DNA from: Rhodoblastus sp052145335
GTDB taxonomy: Bacteria > Pseudomonadota > Alphaproteobacteria > Rhizobiales > Beijerinckiaceae
NCBI RefSeq assembly: GCF_052145335.1
Contig: NZ_JBKQOU010000220.1
Coordinates: 1 to 11,133 of the forward strand
Direction: 5' to 3'
Length of the DNA: 11,133 nucleotides
The first letter of the stretch is position 1; every line of letters begins with the position of its first letter. The notes beneath the pieces are model-generated. The model ran no database searches and was not told where the DNA came from. It worked only from the letters and a program-made list of their open reading frames with translations. Shown piece by piece: positions 1 through 6,468 of this stretch. The position numbers and the translations under genes were made by a program.

Positions 1-2
1 AT

Positions 3-107
3 TAGAGCGTTTTCAAGCGAAGTGGATACCGGTTCGCATGAAGAAAACGCGTAAAAACAAAAAACTAGAGCCCCGATCCGATTCAATCGGATCGGAAAAG
101 GCTCTAG
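3..107. repeat. Two-module palindromic intergenic mosaic element
   Basis: This gene-free stretch folds into two stem-loops. Module 1 has perfect 8-base arms GCGTTTTC (7-14) and GAAAACGC (43-50), with an inner pair GCGAA (17-21) and TTCGC (33-37). Module 2 has a continuous 19-base left arm (65-83) that pairs with 85-95 and 100-107, leaving only AAAA (96-99) as a bulge. The whole element is bounded by TAGAGC (3-8) and GCTCTA (101-106) in inverted orientation. From memory, similar TAGAGC-bounded mosaics are dispersed between genes in rhizobial and methylotroph genomes. Copy number cannot be tested here, because no second good copy lies in the window. A role in mRNA ends or as a mobile miniature element is inference. 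Confidence 0.6.
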
Positions 108-115
108 GACCCAAC

Positions 116-149
116 AAAAAACCCCGCGGAGCGATCCGCGGGGTTTTTT
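116..149. terminator. Strong bidirectional rho-independent terminator
   Basis: A perfect 9-bp GC-rich stem, CCCCGCGGA (122-130) and TCCGCGGGG (135-143), encloses a GCGA tetraloop. It is flanked by six A (116-121) and six T (144-149), so it can act on both strands. On the minus strand it is the second of two terminators after hppA. On the plus strand it would stop any transcript arriving from the left of the window. Confidence 0.9.
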
Positions 150-156
150 ATCGTCG

Positions 157-188
157 AAAAAAGCCGGGCTCGTCGCACGGCTTTTTTT
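157..188 (-). terminator. First terminator of hppA
   Basis: AAAAAAGCCG (157-166) pairs with CGGCTTTTTT (178-187) around an 11-base loop. It lies four bases beyond the hppA stop codon when read on the minus strand and ends in a T run on that strand. The GC part of the stem is short (4 bp), so it may be leaky on its own. The stronger hairpin at 116-149 follows directly. Confidence 0.75.
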
Positions 189-191
189 ATT

Positions 192-2330
192 TCACATGCC
201 CTGATGCGCCAGAATGGCGAGCAGCAGCAGCGCGACGATATTGGTGATCTTGATCGCGGGATTGACCGCCGGGCCGGCGGTGTCCTTGTAAGGGTCGCCG
301 ACGGTGTCGCCGGTGACCGAAGCCTTGTGGGCTTCGCCACCCTTGCGATGGGTGACGCCGTCCTTGTCGACGAAACCGTCCTCAAAGCTCTTCTTGGCGT
401 TGTCCCAGGCGCCGCCGCCCGAAGTCATCGAAATCGCGACGAACAGTCCGTTGACGATCACCCCGAGCAGCGAGGCGCCGAGGGCCGCGAAGGCCGAGGC
501 CTTGCTGCCAGAAATCGCCAGCACGCCGAAATAGACGACGAGCGGCGCCAGCACCGGCAGCAGCGACGGTATGATCATTTCGCGGATCGCCGCCTTGGTC
601 AGCATGTCAACGGCGCGGCCATAGTCGGGACGCTCGGTTCCGTCCATGATGCCGGGCTTTTCCTTGAACTGCCGACGCACTTCCTCGACCACCGATCCGG
701 CCGCGCGACCCACCGCCGTCATCGCGATGCCGCCGAACAGATAGGGGATCAGGCCGCCGAAGATCAGGCCCGCCACGACATAGGGGTTGGACAGGTCGAA
801 ATCGACGCGTCCGACGTCCTTAAAGTAAGGCAGGCCCTGGTCGACGAAGGTGCGCAGGTCGTTGGTATAGGCGGCGAAAAGCACCAGGGCGCCGAGGCCG
901 GCCGAACCGATGGCGTAGCCCTTGGTCACCGCCTTGGTGGTGTTGCCGACCGCGTCGAGCGCGTCGGTGGACTGCCGCACTTCCTTGGGCAGGCCCGCCA
1001 TTTCGGCGATGCCGCCGGCGTTGTCGGTCACGGGACCGAAAGCGTCGAGCGCCACGATCATGCCGGCCAGGCCGAGCATGGTCGTCACCGCGATCGCCGT
1101 CCCGAACAGGCCGGCGAGCTGATAGGTCGCGATGATGCCGAACACGATCACCATGGCCGGCAGCGCCGTCGATTCCAGCGACACCGCGAGACCCTGGATG
1201 ACATTGGTGCCATGGCCGGTGACCGAAGCCTGGGCGATGGACACCACCGGACGCTTGCCGGTGCCGGTGTAATATTCGGTGATCACGACGATGGCGCCGG
1301 TCACAGCCAGGCCGACCAGGCCGCAGACGAAGAGATTGGCGCCGGTCACCGCTTTACCGGCGACCTCGCCGATCGAGCCCCAGCCGATCAGGAATTGCGT
1401 CGCGACGGCGAGGCCAACCACCGACAGCGCGCCGGTGACGATCAGGCCCTTGTAAAGCGCGCCCATGATCGAATTGTTGAAGCCAAGCTTGACAGCGCCC
1501 GCGCCGACGATCGAGGTGATGATGCAGGCGGCGCAGATCGCCAGCGGATAAAGCATGGTCGAAGCCAGCACATCCGATTTGGCGAAGAAGATCGACGCCA
1601 GGACCATGGTCGCCACAACCGTCACCGCATAGGTCTCGAAGAGGTCAGCCGCCATACCGGCGCAGTCGCCGACATTGTCGCCGACATTGTCGGCGATGGT
1701 CGCCGGATTGCGCGGATCGTCCTCGGGAATGCCGGCCTCGACCTTGCCGACCAGATCGGCGCCGACGTCGGCGCCCTTGGTGAAGATGCCGCCGCCGAGA
1801 CGGGCGAAGATCGAGATCAGCGAGGCGCCGAAACCAAGCGCGACCAGAGAATCGACCACTTCGCGATCATTGATGTGGAGACCCATCGGCCCAGTGAGGA
1901 CGGCGAAATAGACAGACACGCCAAGCAGGGCGAGACCGGCGACCAGAAGGCCGGTGACCGCGCCCGCCTTGAAGGCGATGTCGAGGCCGCCCGCCAGCGA
2001 CTTGGTCGCGGCCTGGGCGGTGCGCACATTGGCGCGAACCGACACGTTCATGCCGATGAAGCCCGCGGCGCCGGAAAGGAAGGCGCCGATCAGGAAGCCC
2101 AGCGCGACCTTGCCGCCGAGCAACAAATAAAGGGCGATGAAGATGACCACCCCGACAATGCCGATGGTGAGATATTGCCGTTTGAGATAGGCCTGCGCGC
2201 CTTCCGCGATCGCCGCCGAAATCTCCTGCATCCGCGCCGTGCCGGCGTCGGCCGCCATGACCTGCCGGACTGTGACGACGCCGTAAACTATCGACAGCAG
2301 TCCACATAAAATGATGAGCCAAATCGCCAT
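192..2330 (-). CDS. hppA: K+-independent H+-translocating membrane pyrophosphatase
   Basis: This protein hydrolyses cytoplasmic pyrophosphate and couples this to proton pumping across the inner membrane. It has 712 residues, the usual family size, and is almost wholly hydrophobic helices. The active-site segments are visible: GADVGADLVGKVEAGIPEDD (about 186-205), DNVGDNVGDCAGMAADLFE (about 214-232), EYYTGTG (352-358) and DAFGPVTDNAGG (429-440). The motif GNTTKAVTKG (462-471) carries Lys466 and Thr469, the pair that marks the K+-independent class; K+-dependent enzymes have Ala at the first position. The start at 2330 was chosen because MAIWLIIL begins the first membrane helix and follows a purine-rich GGGCGGG site; an in-frame upstream ATG at 2456 would add 42 unrelated hydrophilic residues. 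It lies 215 bases downstream of thiL, so it may have its own promoter, though no convincing one was found. Two terminators follow it. Confidence 0.97.
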   Translation of the reverse strand: MAIWLIILCGLLSIVYGVVTVRQVMAADAGTARMQEISAAIAEGAQAYLKRQYLTIGIVGVVIFIALYLLLGGKVALGFLIGAFLSGAAGFIGMNVSVRANVRTAQAATKSLAGGLDIAFKAGAVTGLLVAGLALLGVSVYFAVLTGPMGLHINDREVVDSLVALGFGASLISIFARLGGGIFTKGADVGADLVGKVEAGIPEDDPRNPATIADNVGDNVGDCAGMAADLFETYAVTVVATMVLASIFFAKSDVLASTMLYPLAICAACIITSIVGAGAVKLGFNNSIMGALYKGLIVTGALSVVGLAVATQFLIGWGSIGEVAGKAVTGANLFVCGLVGLAVTGAIVVITEYYTGTGKRPVVSIAQASVTGHGTNVIQGLAVSLESTALPAMVIVFGIIATYQLAGLFGTAIAVTTMLGLAGMIVALDAFGPVTDNAGGIAEMAGLPKEVRQSTDALDAVGNTTKAVTKGYAIGSAGLGALVLFAAYTNDLRTFVDQGLPYFKDVGRVDFDLSNPYVVAGLIFGGLIPYLFGGIAMTAVGRAAGSVVEEVRRQFKEKPGIMDGTERPDYGRAVDMLTKAAIREMIIPSLLPVLAPLVVYFGVLAISGSKASAFAALGASLLGVIVNGLFVAISMTSGGGAWDNAKKSFEDGFVDKDGVTHRKGGEAHKASVTGDTVGDPYKDTAGPAVNPAIKITNIVALLLLAILAHQGM

Positions 2331-2545
2331 TATTCCCGCCCTTTTTTTACCTAAACTTATTCTGACACTGACAAGTCCGTCATTTTGCGACGAACAGCAT
2401 TGTCCAGAATCAAACTCTACGGTTTCGGGGCGCAAATCTTCCATAAAGCCGCGCAAGCCGCAATGCCGGTTGGCGCGGGCCCTCGATAAAAGTCGGCGTC
2501 ATTCTGTCGCAGACGCAAAGAATCCTGCGGGAAGCGGCTGCTCAG
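2331..2545. other. Intergenic region between thiL and hppA
   Basis: This is the largest gap in the window (215 bases). It probably holds the hppA promoter, but I could not pick a convincing -35/-10 pair. On the minus strand, TTGTCA and AGAATA lie near the hppA start but at wrong spacing. No terminator hairpin follows thiL, so readthrough into hppA is possible. The in-frame ORF extension of hppA through this region is hydrophilic, unlike the family, and was not accepted as coding. Confidence 0.5.
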
Positions 2546-3538
2546 TTAGAAATGGCTGAAGCGATCGCGTAGAAAATTTTGCTTCCGCCCATCGCGGCCG
2601 GTGAGCAACTCGCCCGCTTCCGCCGCGGCCAAGGCGCCAATGGCGGTCACCGGAACGCCGGCGTCGCGCGAAAAATTCTCGAATGCGGCGGCGGCTTGCG
2701 GCGGAACGGCGCAAAGAATTTCATAATCGTCGCCGCCGCAGACCATTGTGTCGAAAAGGCCCGGATCGGCGGCGAGCGCCGCCGAGGCGGCGTCGGACAG
2801 CGGAATCCGGCTTAAACTCACTTGCGCGGCGACGCCGCTAGCTCGCGCCAGTGCGCGCAGATCGCCGATCAGCCCGTCGGAAACATCCATGGCGGCGCTG
2901 GCCGCGCGCAAGGCGGGAACGAGCGCCAGACGCGGCCGAGGCAGGAGATAACGGCCAACCAGAAATTCACGCTGCTCGCATGAAAGGCCGGACGCCCAGC
3001 GCGGCGGCGTCTCTCCGGAACATTCGGCCCGGCGCAGGATGAGCCCGAGCGCCGCGTCGCCGATGGTTCCCGAGACATAGAGCGCGTCGCCCGGCGAGGC
3101 CGTGGTCCGCCGTTTCATGGCGCCCGCGGCGACCGCGCCCAGCGCCGTGATCGACAGGGTGAGCGGGCCGGGAGTCGCCACCGTATCGCCGCCGAGCAGC
3201 GGGCAATGGTTTTCCGAGGCCATTTCTCCCAGGCCGCGAGAAAAGGCTTCGAGCCAGTCGAGCGACCAGTCGCGCGGCAAGGCCAAGGTGAGCAGGAAAC
3301 CCAAGGGCTCAGCGGCTTTGGCGGCCAGGTCGGACAGATTAACGGCCAGAGCCTTGGCGGCGATTTTTCCGGGCGGGTCCTGCTGGAAGAAATGAACGCC
3401 GGCGACCAGGGCGTCGGCAGTCAACACCAGTTCTTTTCCCGGCGGCGGCGCCAGCAGGGCGGCGTCGTCGCGCAACCCCAAGCCCCCCGGCCCGGCGAGC
3501 GGCGCGAAATAACGGGCGATCAGTTCCGGTTCATCCAC
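2546..3538 (-). CDS. thiL: Thiamine-monophosphate kinase
   Basis: ThiL phosphorylates thiamine monophosphate with ATP to give thiamine diphosphate, the last step of cofactor synthesis, in the cytoplasm. The 330 residues fit the AIR-synthase/PurM-like fold of the family. Visible motifs are GLRDDAALL (21-29), TADALVAGVHF (40-50), AVNLSDLAAKAAEPLGFLL (65-83), GGDTVATPGPLT (117-128), SGTIGDAALGL (156-166), AMDVSDGLIGDL (216-227) and GGDDYEIL (268-275), covering the metal- and nucleotide-binding acidic residues. I chose the GTG at 3538 because homology begins at DEPELIARYFAPL. The ATG at 3610 would overlap nusB by 47 bases and add a basic tail unlike the family. Between the nusB stop and this GTG, CCGATTC (3546-3552) and GAATCGG (3555-3561) form a small inverted repeat that could cover the ribosome site. 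It is probably co-transcribed with ribH and nusB. Confidence 0.93.
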   Translation of the reverse strand: MDEPELIARYFAPLAGPGGLGLRDDAALLAPPPGKELVLTADALVAGVHFFQQDPPGKIAAKALAVNLSDLAAKAAEPLGFLLTLALPRDWSLDWLEAFSRGLGEMASENHCPLLGGDTVATPGPLTLSITALGAVAAGAMKRRTTASPGDALYVSGTIGDAALGLILRRAECSGETPPRWASGLSCEQREFLVGRYLLPRPRLALVPALRAASAAMDVSDGLIGDLRALARASGVAAQVSLSRIPLSDAASAALAADPGLFDTMVCGGDDYEILCAVPPQAAAAFENFSRDAGVPVTAIGALAAAEAGELLTGRDGRKQNFLRDRFSHF

Positions 3539-3563
3539 GACGGCCCCGATTCCCGAATCGGCC

Positions 3564-4019
3564 TCAGGCCGAAAACTCAGCCGCCCGTGTCTTTCGCGCC
3601 AGCGTATCAAGCACGGCGTTGATCATGCCGGCCTCGTCGCGATCGAAAAAGGCGCCAGCGACATCGACGTATTCCTTGATCGCCACCCGCGCCGGGATAT
3701 CGCCGCGTTTCAGCAATTCGAAAGCGCCGGCGCGAAGAATGGCGCGCATCAGCGCCTCGATCCGCCGCAAGGGCCAGCCGTCGGCCAAAGTCTGGTCGAC
3801 GGCGCGGTCGATGGCGACCTGGTCCTGCACCACGCCGGAGACGATGGAGCGGAAAAAAGCGATTTCCGCCGGCTTGTATTGTTCGCCCTCGACCTCCTGG
3901 CCAATCCACCAGGTCTCGAATTCGGCCAGGATTTCCTTGACGCCCTTGCCCGTCACTTCCATCTGGTAGAGGGCCTGTGAGGCGGCGAGCCGGGCGGCGG
4001 AGCGGTTTTCAGCGGCCAT
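3564..4019 (-). CDS. nusB: Transcription antitermination factor NusB
   Basis: NusB binds boxA RNA together with NusE (ribosomal protein S10) and supports processive transcription of rRNA operons. The 151 residues match the all-helical NusB family in size. Recognisable parts are the N-terminal SAARLAASQALYQMEV (7-22), AEIAFFRSIVSGV (51-63), the central helix RRIEALMRAILRAGAFEL (85-102) and the conserved PARVAIKEYVDVA (109-121), followed by INAVLDTLAR (133-142). The ATG at 4019 shares one base with the ribH stop (TGATG), which points to translational coupling. A longer in-frame ORF runs back to 4364, but that part is ribH read in another frame. The gene order ribH-nusB-thiL is typical of alphaproteobacteria. 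Confidence 0.95.
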   Translation of the reverse strand: MAAENRSAARLAASQALYQMEVTGKGVKEILAEFETWWIGQEVEGEQYKPAEIAFFRSIVSGVVQDQVAIDRAVDQTLADGWPLRRIEALMRAILRAGAFELLKRGDIPARVAIKEYVDVAGAFFDRDEAGMINAVLDTLARKTRAAEFSA

Positions 4020-4507
4020 CAGATGTGTCCCGCCTGCAGTTTCAACCGGAACATGGCCAGCGCGGCGCGCGCGGCGTCGCCGCCCTTGTCCAGCTGCGCC
4101 TTGTCGGCGCGAACAAGCGCCTGCGCCTCGTTCTCGACGGTCAGGACGCCATTGCCCAGCGGCAGCCGGCGGCTCACGGAGAGATCCATCAGCGCGCGGG
4201 CGCTTTCGCCGGCGACGATCTCGAAATGATATGTTTCGCCTCGAATGACGCAACCGAGAGCGATGACGCCGGCATAGGGCTCGCCGGCCTGTTCCGCCGC
4301 GTCGAGCAGAATGGCGGCGGCGGCGGGAATCTCCAGCGCGCCGGGCGCCTGGACCACGCTCCATTTCGCCTGCGCGGCGGCAAGCGCCTGCGTCGCGCCC
4401 TCGAGCTGAAGGGCGCCAATGGAATCGTAAAACCGCGCTTCGATGACGAGAAAACGCGCGCCCTGAACGGATTCTTGCGGCTCAGGAACTCTTTGGGGCT
4501 CCGCCAT
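4019..4507 (-). CDS. ribH: 6,7-dimethyl-8-ribityllumazine synthase
   Basis: RibH condenses 5-amino-6-ribitylamino-uracil with 3,4-dihydroxy-2-butanone 4-phosphate to make lumazine, the substrate of riboflavin synthase. The enzyme usually forms pentamers or 60-mers. In the 162 residues the family motifs are ARFYDSI (24-30), PGALEIP (55-61), ALGCVIRGETYHFEIV (83-98) with the catalytic histidine at 94, and LGNGVLTVENEAQALVRA (117-134) followed by DKGGDAA (140-146). The usual NKG is DKG here. The start at 4507 is preceded by AGGA and leaves about 15 residues before the first strand. The nearest upstream gene on this strand is the glsB-like gene, 113 bases away, instead of the riboflavin genes with which ribH normally sits. 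Its transcription therefore depends on a local promoter or on readthrough; no FMN riboswitch was seen. Confidence 0.96.
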   Translation of the reverse strand: MAEPQRVPEPQESVQGARFLVIEARFYDSIGALQLEGATQALAAAQAKWSVVQAPGALEIPAAAAILLDAAEQAGEPYAGVIALGCVIRGETYHFEIVAGESARALMDLSVSRRLPLGNGVLTVENEAQALVRADKAQLDKGGDAARAALAMFRLKLQAGHI

Positions 4508-4620
4508 GGGGCTTCCTGGTTAAGGGAGGGGCCCGAACGAGTAGTACGTGAGCCGCTTCCGCGCAACCCGGCAAGGACAGCGCGGAGGAAAATTCTCGAA
4601 AAGGGATGTGGCGCCGGAAC

Positions 4621-4881
4621 TTACAGCTGGCGGCCGCCGGTGACCTTGCCGTAAATCCAGAGCGCGACGACGGCGCCGCCGGTGGCGACCAGGATGCTGT
4701 AAATATTGACGCCCGAGACCCCGCTGAACCCGAAAATATTGGTGGCGATCAAGCCGCCGACGATCGCGCCGACAATGCCGAGCACGAGGTTCATGACCAT
4801 GCCCTGCCCGCTCTTGTAGACGAACTTGCTGGCGATAAAACCGGCGATCAGTCCGAGAATGATCCAGCTCAGAATGCCCAT
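4621..4881 (-). CDS. GlsB/YeaQ/YmgE family small membrane protein
   Basis: An 86-residue, glycine-rich, very hydrophobic protein with three predicted membrane segments at about 3-18, 30-50 and 58-78. The pattern GILSWIILGLIAGFIAS, then GMVMNLVLGIVGAIVGG and a final glycine-rich helix is that of the GlsB/YeaQ/YmgE family, also named transglycosylase-associated proteins. Members are linked to general stress responses, but their molecular role is not settled. A GGGGAG ribosome site lies 12-17 bases before the ATG. It is divergent from the yidB-like gene at 5071 and shares a 189-base intergenic region with it. Downstream, 113 bases separate it from ribH; the only hairpin there (CCGCGC at 4559-4564 with GCGCGG at 4580-4585, 15-base loop, no T run) is weak, so readthrough into ribH is possible. 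Confidence 0.88.
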   Translation of the reverse strand: MGILSWIILGLIAGFIASKFVYKSGQGMVMNLVLGIVGAIVGGLIATNIFGFSGVSGVNIYSILVATGGAVVALWIYGKVTGGRQL

Positions 4882-4956
4882 GCGGAAAATCTCCCCAAAA
4901 TTGGCGCGTTACTCCGCCGCGCCCCCGTCCGGAATCGGTCAGGGGCACGCTGAGTT

Positions 4957-4977
4957 GAGCGCGAAACGCTCCTTTTT
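4957..4977 (+). terminator. Short hairpin with T run between divergent genes (weak)
   Basis: GAGCG (4957-4961) and CGCTC (4967-4971) enclose CGAAA and are followed by CTTTTT. It looks like a weak plus-strand terminator, but no plus-strand gene lies upstream of it. It may instead be part of the shared promoter region of the glsB-like and yidB-like genes. Its role is uncertain. Confidence 0.3.
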
Positions 4978-5024
4978 AAAAGAACAATTTGTCACTTGCG
5001 TAACGGCCGCCGGGAACCCAAACT

Positions 5025-5066
5025 GGCGCGCCGTCATTCAAGACGGCGCGCCTCTTTTGAGGAGGG
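5025..5066 (+). promoter_or_regulatory. Perfect leader hairpin directly before the yidB-like ribosome site
   Basis: GGCGCGCCGTC (5025-5035) and GACGGCGCGCC (5042-5052) form a perfect 11-bp stem with a six-base loop (ATTCAA), followed by TCTTTT. The strong ribosome site GAGGAGGG (5059-5066) starts six bases after the stem, and the ATG is at 5071. The stem plus T-rich tail resembles a terminator placed inside a leader. It could be an attenuator, a stabilising 5' structure of the mRNA, or a protein-binding palindrome. Which of these applies is inference. Confidence 0.55.
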
Positions 5067-5070
5067 AATA

Positions 5071-5601
5071 ATGGGTCAATTCGACGATGCCGTTAAGGAA
5101 TCGGTGCCGGGCAACGATTTCGTCAAACCGTTGATGATCGCGGCCGGCGCCCTGATCCTCGGCCATATTTTCGGCGGCAAGAAAGAAGACGCCGCTCCCG
5201 CGCCGCAGCTGCCGCCCGAAGGCGCGCAGCAAGCCTCCGGCGGGGGCCTTGGCGGCCTTCTCGGCAATATCGCCAGTTCGCTTGGCGGGCTCGCCAACAG
5301 CCAGCTTGGCGGCGCGCTGGGCGGCGCTGCGGCCGGGACCGCAGTTTCCGGCGGACTGGATTCGCTGCTCAACCAGTTCCGCCAGGCCGGTCACGGCCAG
5401 GCGGCGGAGAGCTGGGTCGGAACCGGCCAGAACCAACCGATCAGCGCCGAGCAGATCAATTCGGTGATCGGCCAAGGCAAGATCGCCGAAATCGCGCAGC
5501 AGGCCGGCATCAGCCCCGAGCAGATGTCGCAATTGCTCGCCCAGGCGCTGCCTAACCTGATCGACAAGCTGACGCCCGGCGGAAAAATCCAGCAAGGCTG
5601 A
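5071..5601 (+). CDS. YidB family protein (DUF937)
   Basis: A 176-residue protein. After a short acidic N-terminus comes a hydrophobic segment (about 18-35, KPLMIAAGALILGHIFGG), then a proline/alanine linker, a glycine/leucine-rich low-complexity stretch (57-96) and the YidB-like domain from about 95. That domain shows GGLDSLLNQFRQAGHG (94-109), ESWVGTGQNQPISAEQI (113-129), AEIAQQAGIS (139-148) and ALPNLIDKLTPGG (159-171). Family members are small proteins of unknown function, often beside stress or membrane genes, which matches the divergent glsB-like neighbour. The start at 5071 is fixed by the strong GAGGAGGG site; an in-frame ATG at 4996 would translate through the leader hairpin. It is convergent with the SDR gene at 5649, with a GC-rich hairpin between the two. 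Confidence 0.85.
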   Translation: MGQFDDAVKESVPGNDFVKPLMIAAGALILGHIFGGKKEDAAPAPQLPPEGAQQASGGGLGGLLGNIASSLGGLANSQLGGALGGAAAGTAVSGGLDSLLNQFRQAGHGQAAESWVGTGQNQPISAEQINSVIGQGKIAEIAQQAGISPEQMSQLLAQALPNLIDKLTPGGKIQQG

Positions 5602-5616
5602 GGCCGATCGAAGCGC

Positions 5617-5641
5617 GGCGGCGCGGCAATCCCGCGCCGCC
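5617..5641. terminator. GC-rich hairpin between convergent genes
   Basis: A perfect 10-bp stem, GGCGGCGCGG (5617-5626) and CCGCGCCGCC (5632-5641), has a five-base loop. It lies in the 47-base gap between the stops of the yidB-like gene and the SDR gene. There is no T run on either strand, so it is not a textbook intrinsic terminator. Its position suggests it stops or pauses transcription from both sides. Confidence 0.55.
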
Positions 5642-5648
5642 CGCCATT

Positions 5649-6407
5649 TCAGACTTGCGCCAGACCGCCATCGACGCTCAATTCGGCGCCGTTCACATAG
5701 CTGGCGTCGGATGACGCGAGAAACAAAACGGGGGCGGCGATTTCCTCCGGCGACGCTGCGCGGCCCGCGGGAGCGTTGGACTGAACATAAGCGATGAAGC
5801 CGGCTTGTTGTTCTGCGGTCAAATTCAAACCTTTATGAAGAATTGGAGTCTCGGTCACGCCGGGGCTGACCGCATTGACGCGAATGCCCCGCCCCTTCAA
5901 ATCGTTGGCCCAGGTGCGGGCGAAAGAGCGCACCGCCGCCTTCGAGGCGTTGTAAAGGCTCAGATTGGCCATCCCCGTGCTGCCCGCGATCGAGGCCGTC
6001 AGCACAATGGCGCCGCCGTCGCGCAGCAACGGCAGCAAAGTCTGTGCGGTGAAGAACAGGCCCTTGACGTTGATGCCGAAAATCTTGTCGAATTCGCCCT
6101 CGGAGGTCGCGCCGAAGGCGTTGAATTCGGCCACCCCGGCATTGGCGAAGATCACGTCGAGCCGGTCGCCATTGCTCTCGATTTTCGTCTTGAGCTTTTC
6201 GAGATCCGCCAGATTGGCGACATCGCCGGCCACCGCCACCGATTGCGGGCCGAGGCGCTCCGTCGCTTCGGCCAAGGTCGCCTGATTGCGGCCGGTGATA
6301 TAAACCCGCGTTGCGCCCTCTCGCAAAAACGCCTCCGCCGAAGCCAATCCTATGCCCGTCGAACCGCCCGTGACCGCAATTGTCTTGCCAAGGAATCTCT
6401 GCGACAT
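5649..6407 (-). CDS. Short-chain dehydrogenase/reductase (SDR), classical type
   Basis: A 252-residue classical SDR oxidoreductase, complete and of normal length. The cofactor motif TGGSTGIG is at 13-20 and the structural NAG at 89-91. The catalytic residues are Asn113 (GINV), Ser139 (TAS), Tyr152 and Lys156 (YNASK), with the usual 13-residue Ser-Tyr spacing. Arg40 after the second strand (ITGRN) favours NADP(H). The C-terminal SPGVTETPIL and SYVNGAELSVDGG are typical. The substrate cannot be read from the sequence; such proteins are often annotated loosely as 3-oxoacyl-ACP or glucose dehydrogenases. It is divergent from an ArsR-type gene with a palindromic operator over its promoter, so it is probably the target of that repressor. 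Confidence 0.92.
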   Translation of the reverse strand: MSQRFLGKTIAVTGGSTGIGLASAEAFLREGATRVYITGRNQATLAEATERLGPQSVAVAGDVANLADLEKLKTKIESNGDRLDVIFANAGVAEFNAFGATSEGEFDKIFGINVKGLFFTAQTLLPLLRDGGAIVLTASIAGSTGMANLSLYNASKAAVRSFARTWANDLKGRGIRVNAVSPGVTETPILHKGLNLTAEQQAGFIAYVQSNAPAGRAASPEEIAAPVLFLASSDASYVNGAELSVDGGLAQV

Positions 6408-6427
6408 GCCCCACTCCGAATTTATTA

Positions 6428-6452
6428 TTACGATATTTCGAAACTATCGTAA
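6428..6452. promoter_or_regulatory. Palindromic operator, likely for the ArsR-type repressor
   Basis: Perfect 8-base arms TTACGATA (6428-6435) and TATCGTAA (6445-6452) are separated by nine bases containing TTCGAA. The palindrome sits in an AT-rich island inside a GC-rich region, midway between the divergent SDR and arsR-like genes. It overlaps the SDR -10 box and spacer and adjoins a perfect TATAAT for the regulator. One bound dimer could thus repress both genes. The assignment to the neighbouring regulator is inference from position. Confidence 0.75.
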
Positions 6453-6468
6453 TATAATAACGTGTCAA
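6441..6468 (-). promoter_or_regulatory. Putative sigma-70 promoter of the SDR gene
   Basis: On the minus strand a perfect TTGACA (-35, at 6463-6468) is followed after 16 bases by TAGTTT (-10, at 6441-6446). The -10 is poor but the -35 is consensus. The palindromic operator covers the -10 box and part of the spacer, so binding would block RNA polymerase. Confidence 0.55.
6453..6458 (+). promoter_or_regulatory. Putative -10 box of the arsR-like gene
   Basis: A perfect TATAAT lies directly beside the right arm of the operator, 56 bases before the ATG at 6515. No good -35 is seen at the proper spacing (ACGATA at 6430-6435 for a 17-base spacer, which lies in the left operator arm). A regulator bound there would repress its own gene. 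Confidence 0.45.

Noticed and set aside
38..247. 69-residue plus-strand ORF at the left edge
   Set aside because: It runs through the palindromic repeat, both terminators and the end of hppA. It has no ribosome site and no domain.
1668..1691. Perfect 12-base tandem repeat
   Set aside because: It encodes part of the conserved DNVGDNVGD active-site motif of hppA, so it is explained by protein sequence.
204..2309. 701-residue plus-strand ORF antisense to hppA
   Set aside because: It is the mirror of hppA in a GC-rich genome. Its protein is rich in Arg, His, Asp and Gly with no recognisable domain, while the minus strand encodes a complete membrane pyrophosphatase.
4508..4620. FMN riboswitch upstream of ribH (also looked for before ribE/ribD at 9076-9199)
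   Set aside because: The conserved RFN element blocks were not found in either region.
5038..5595. 185-residue minus-strand ORF opposite the yidB-like gene
   Set aside because: It is a shadow frame of a well-supported coding region with a strong ribosome site on the plus strand.
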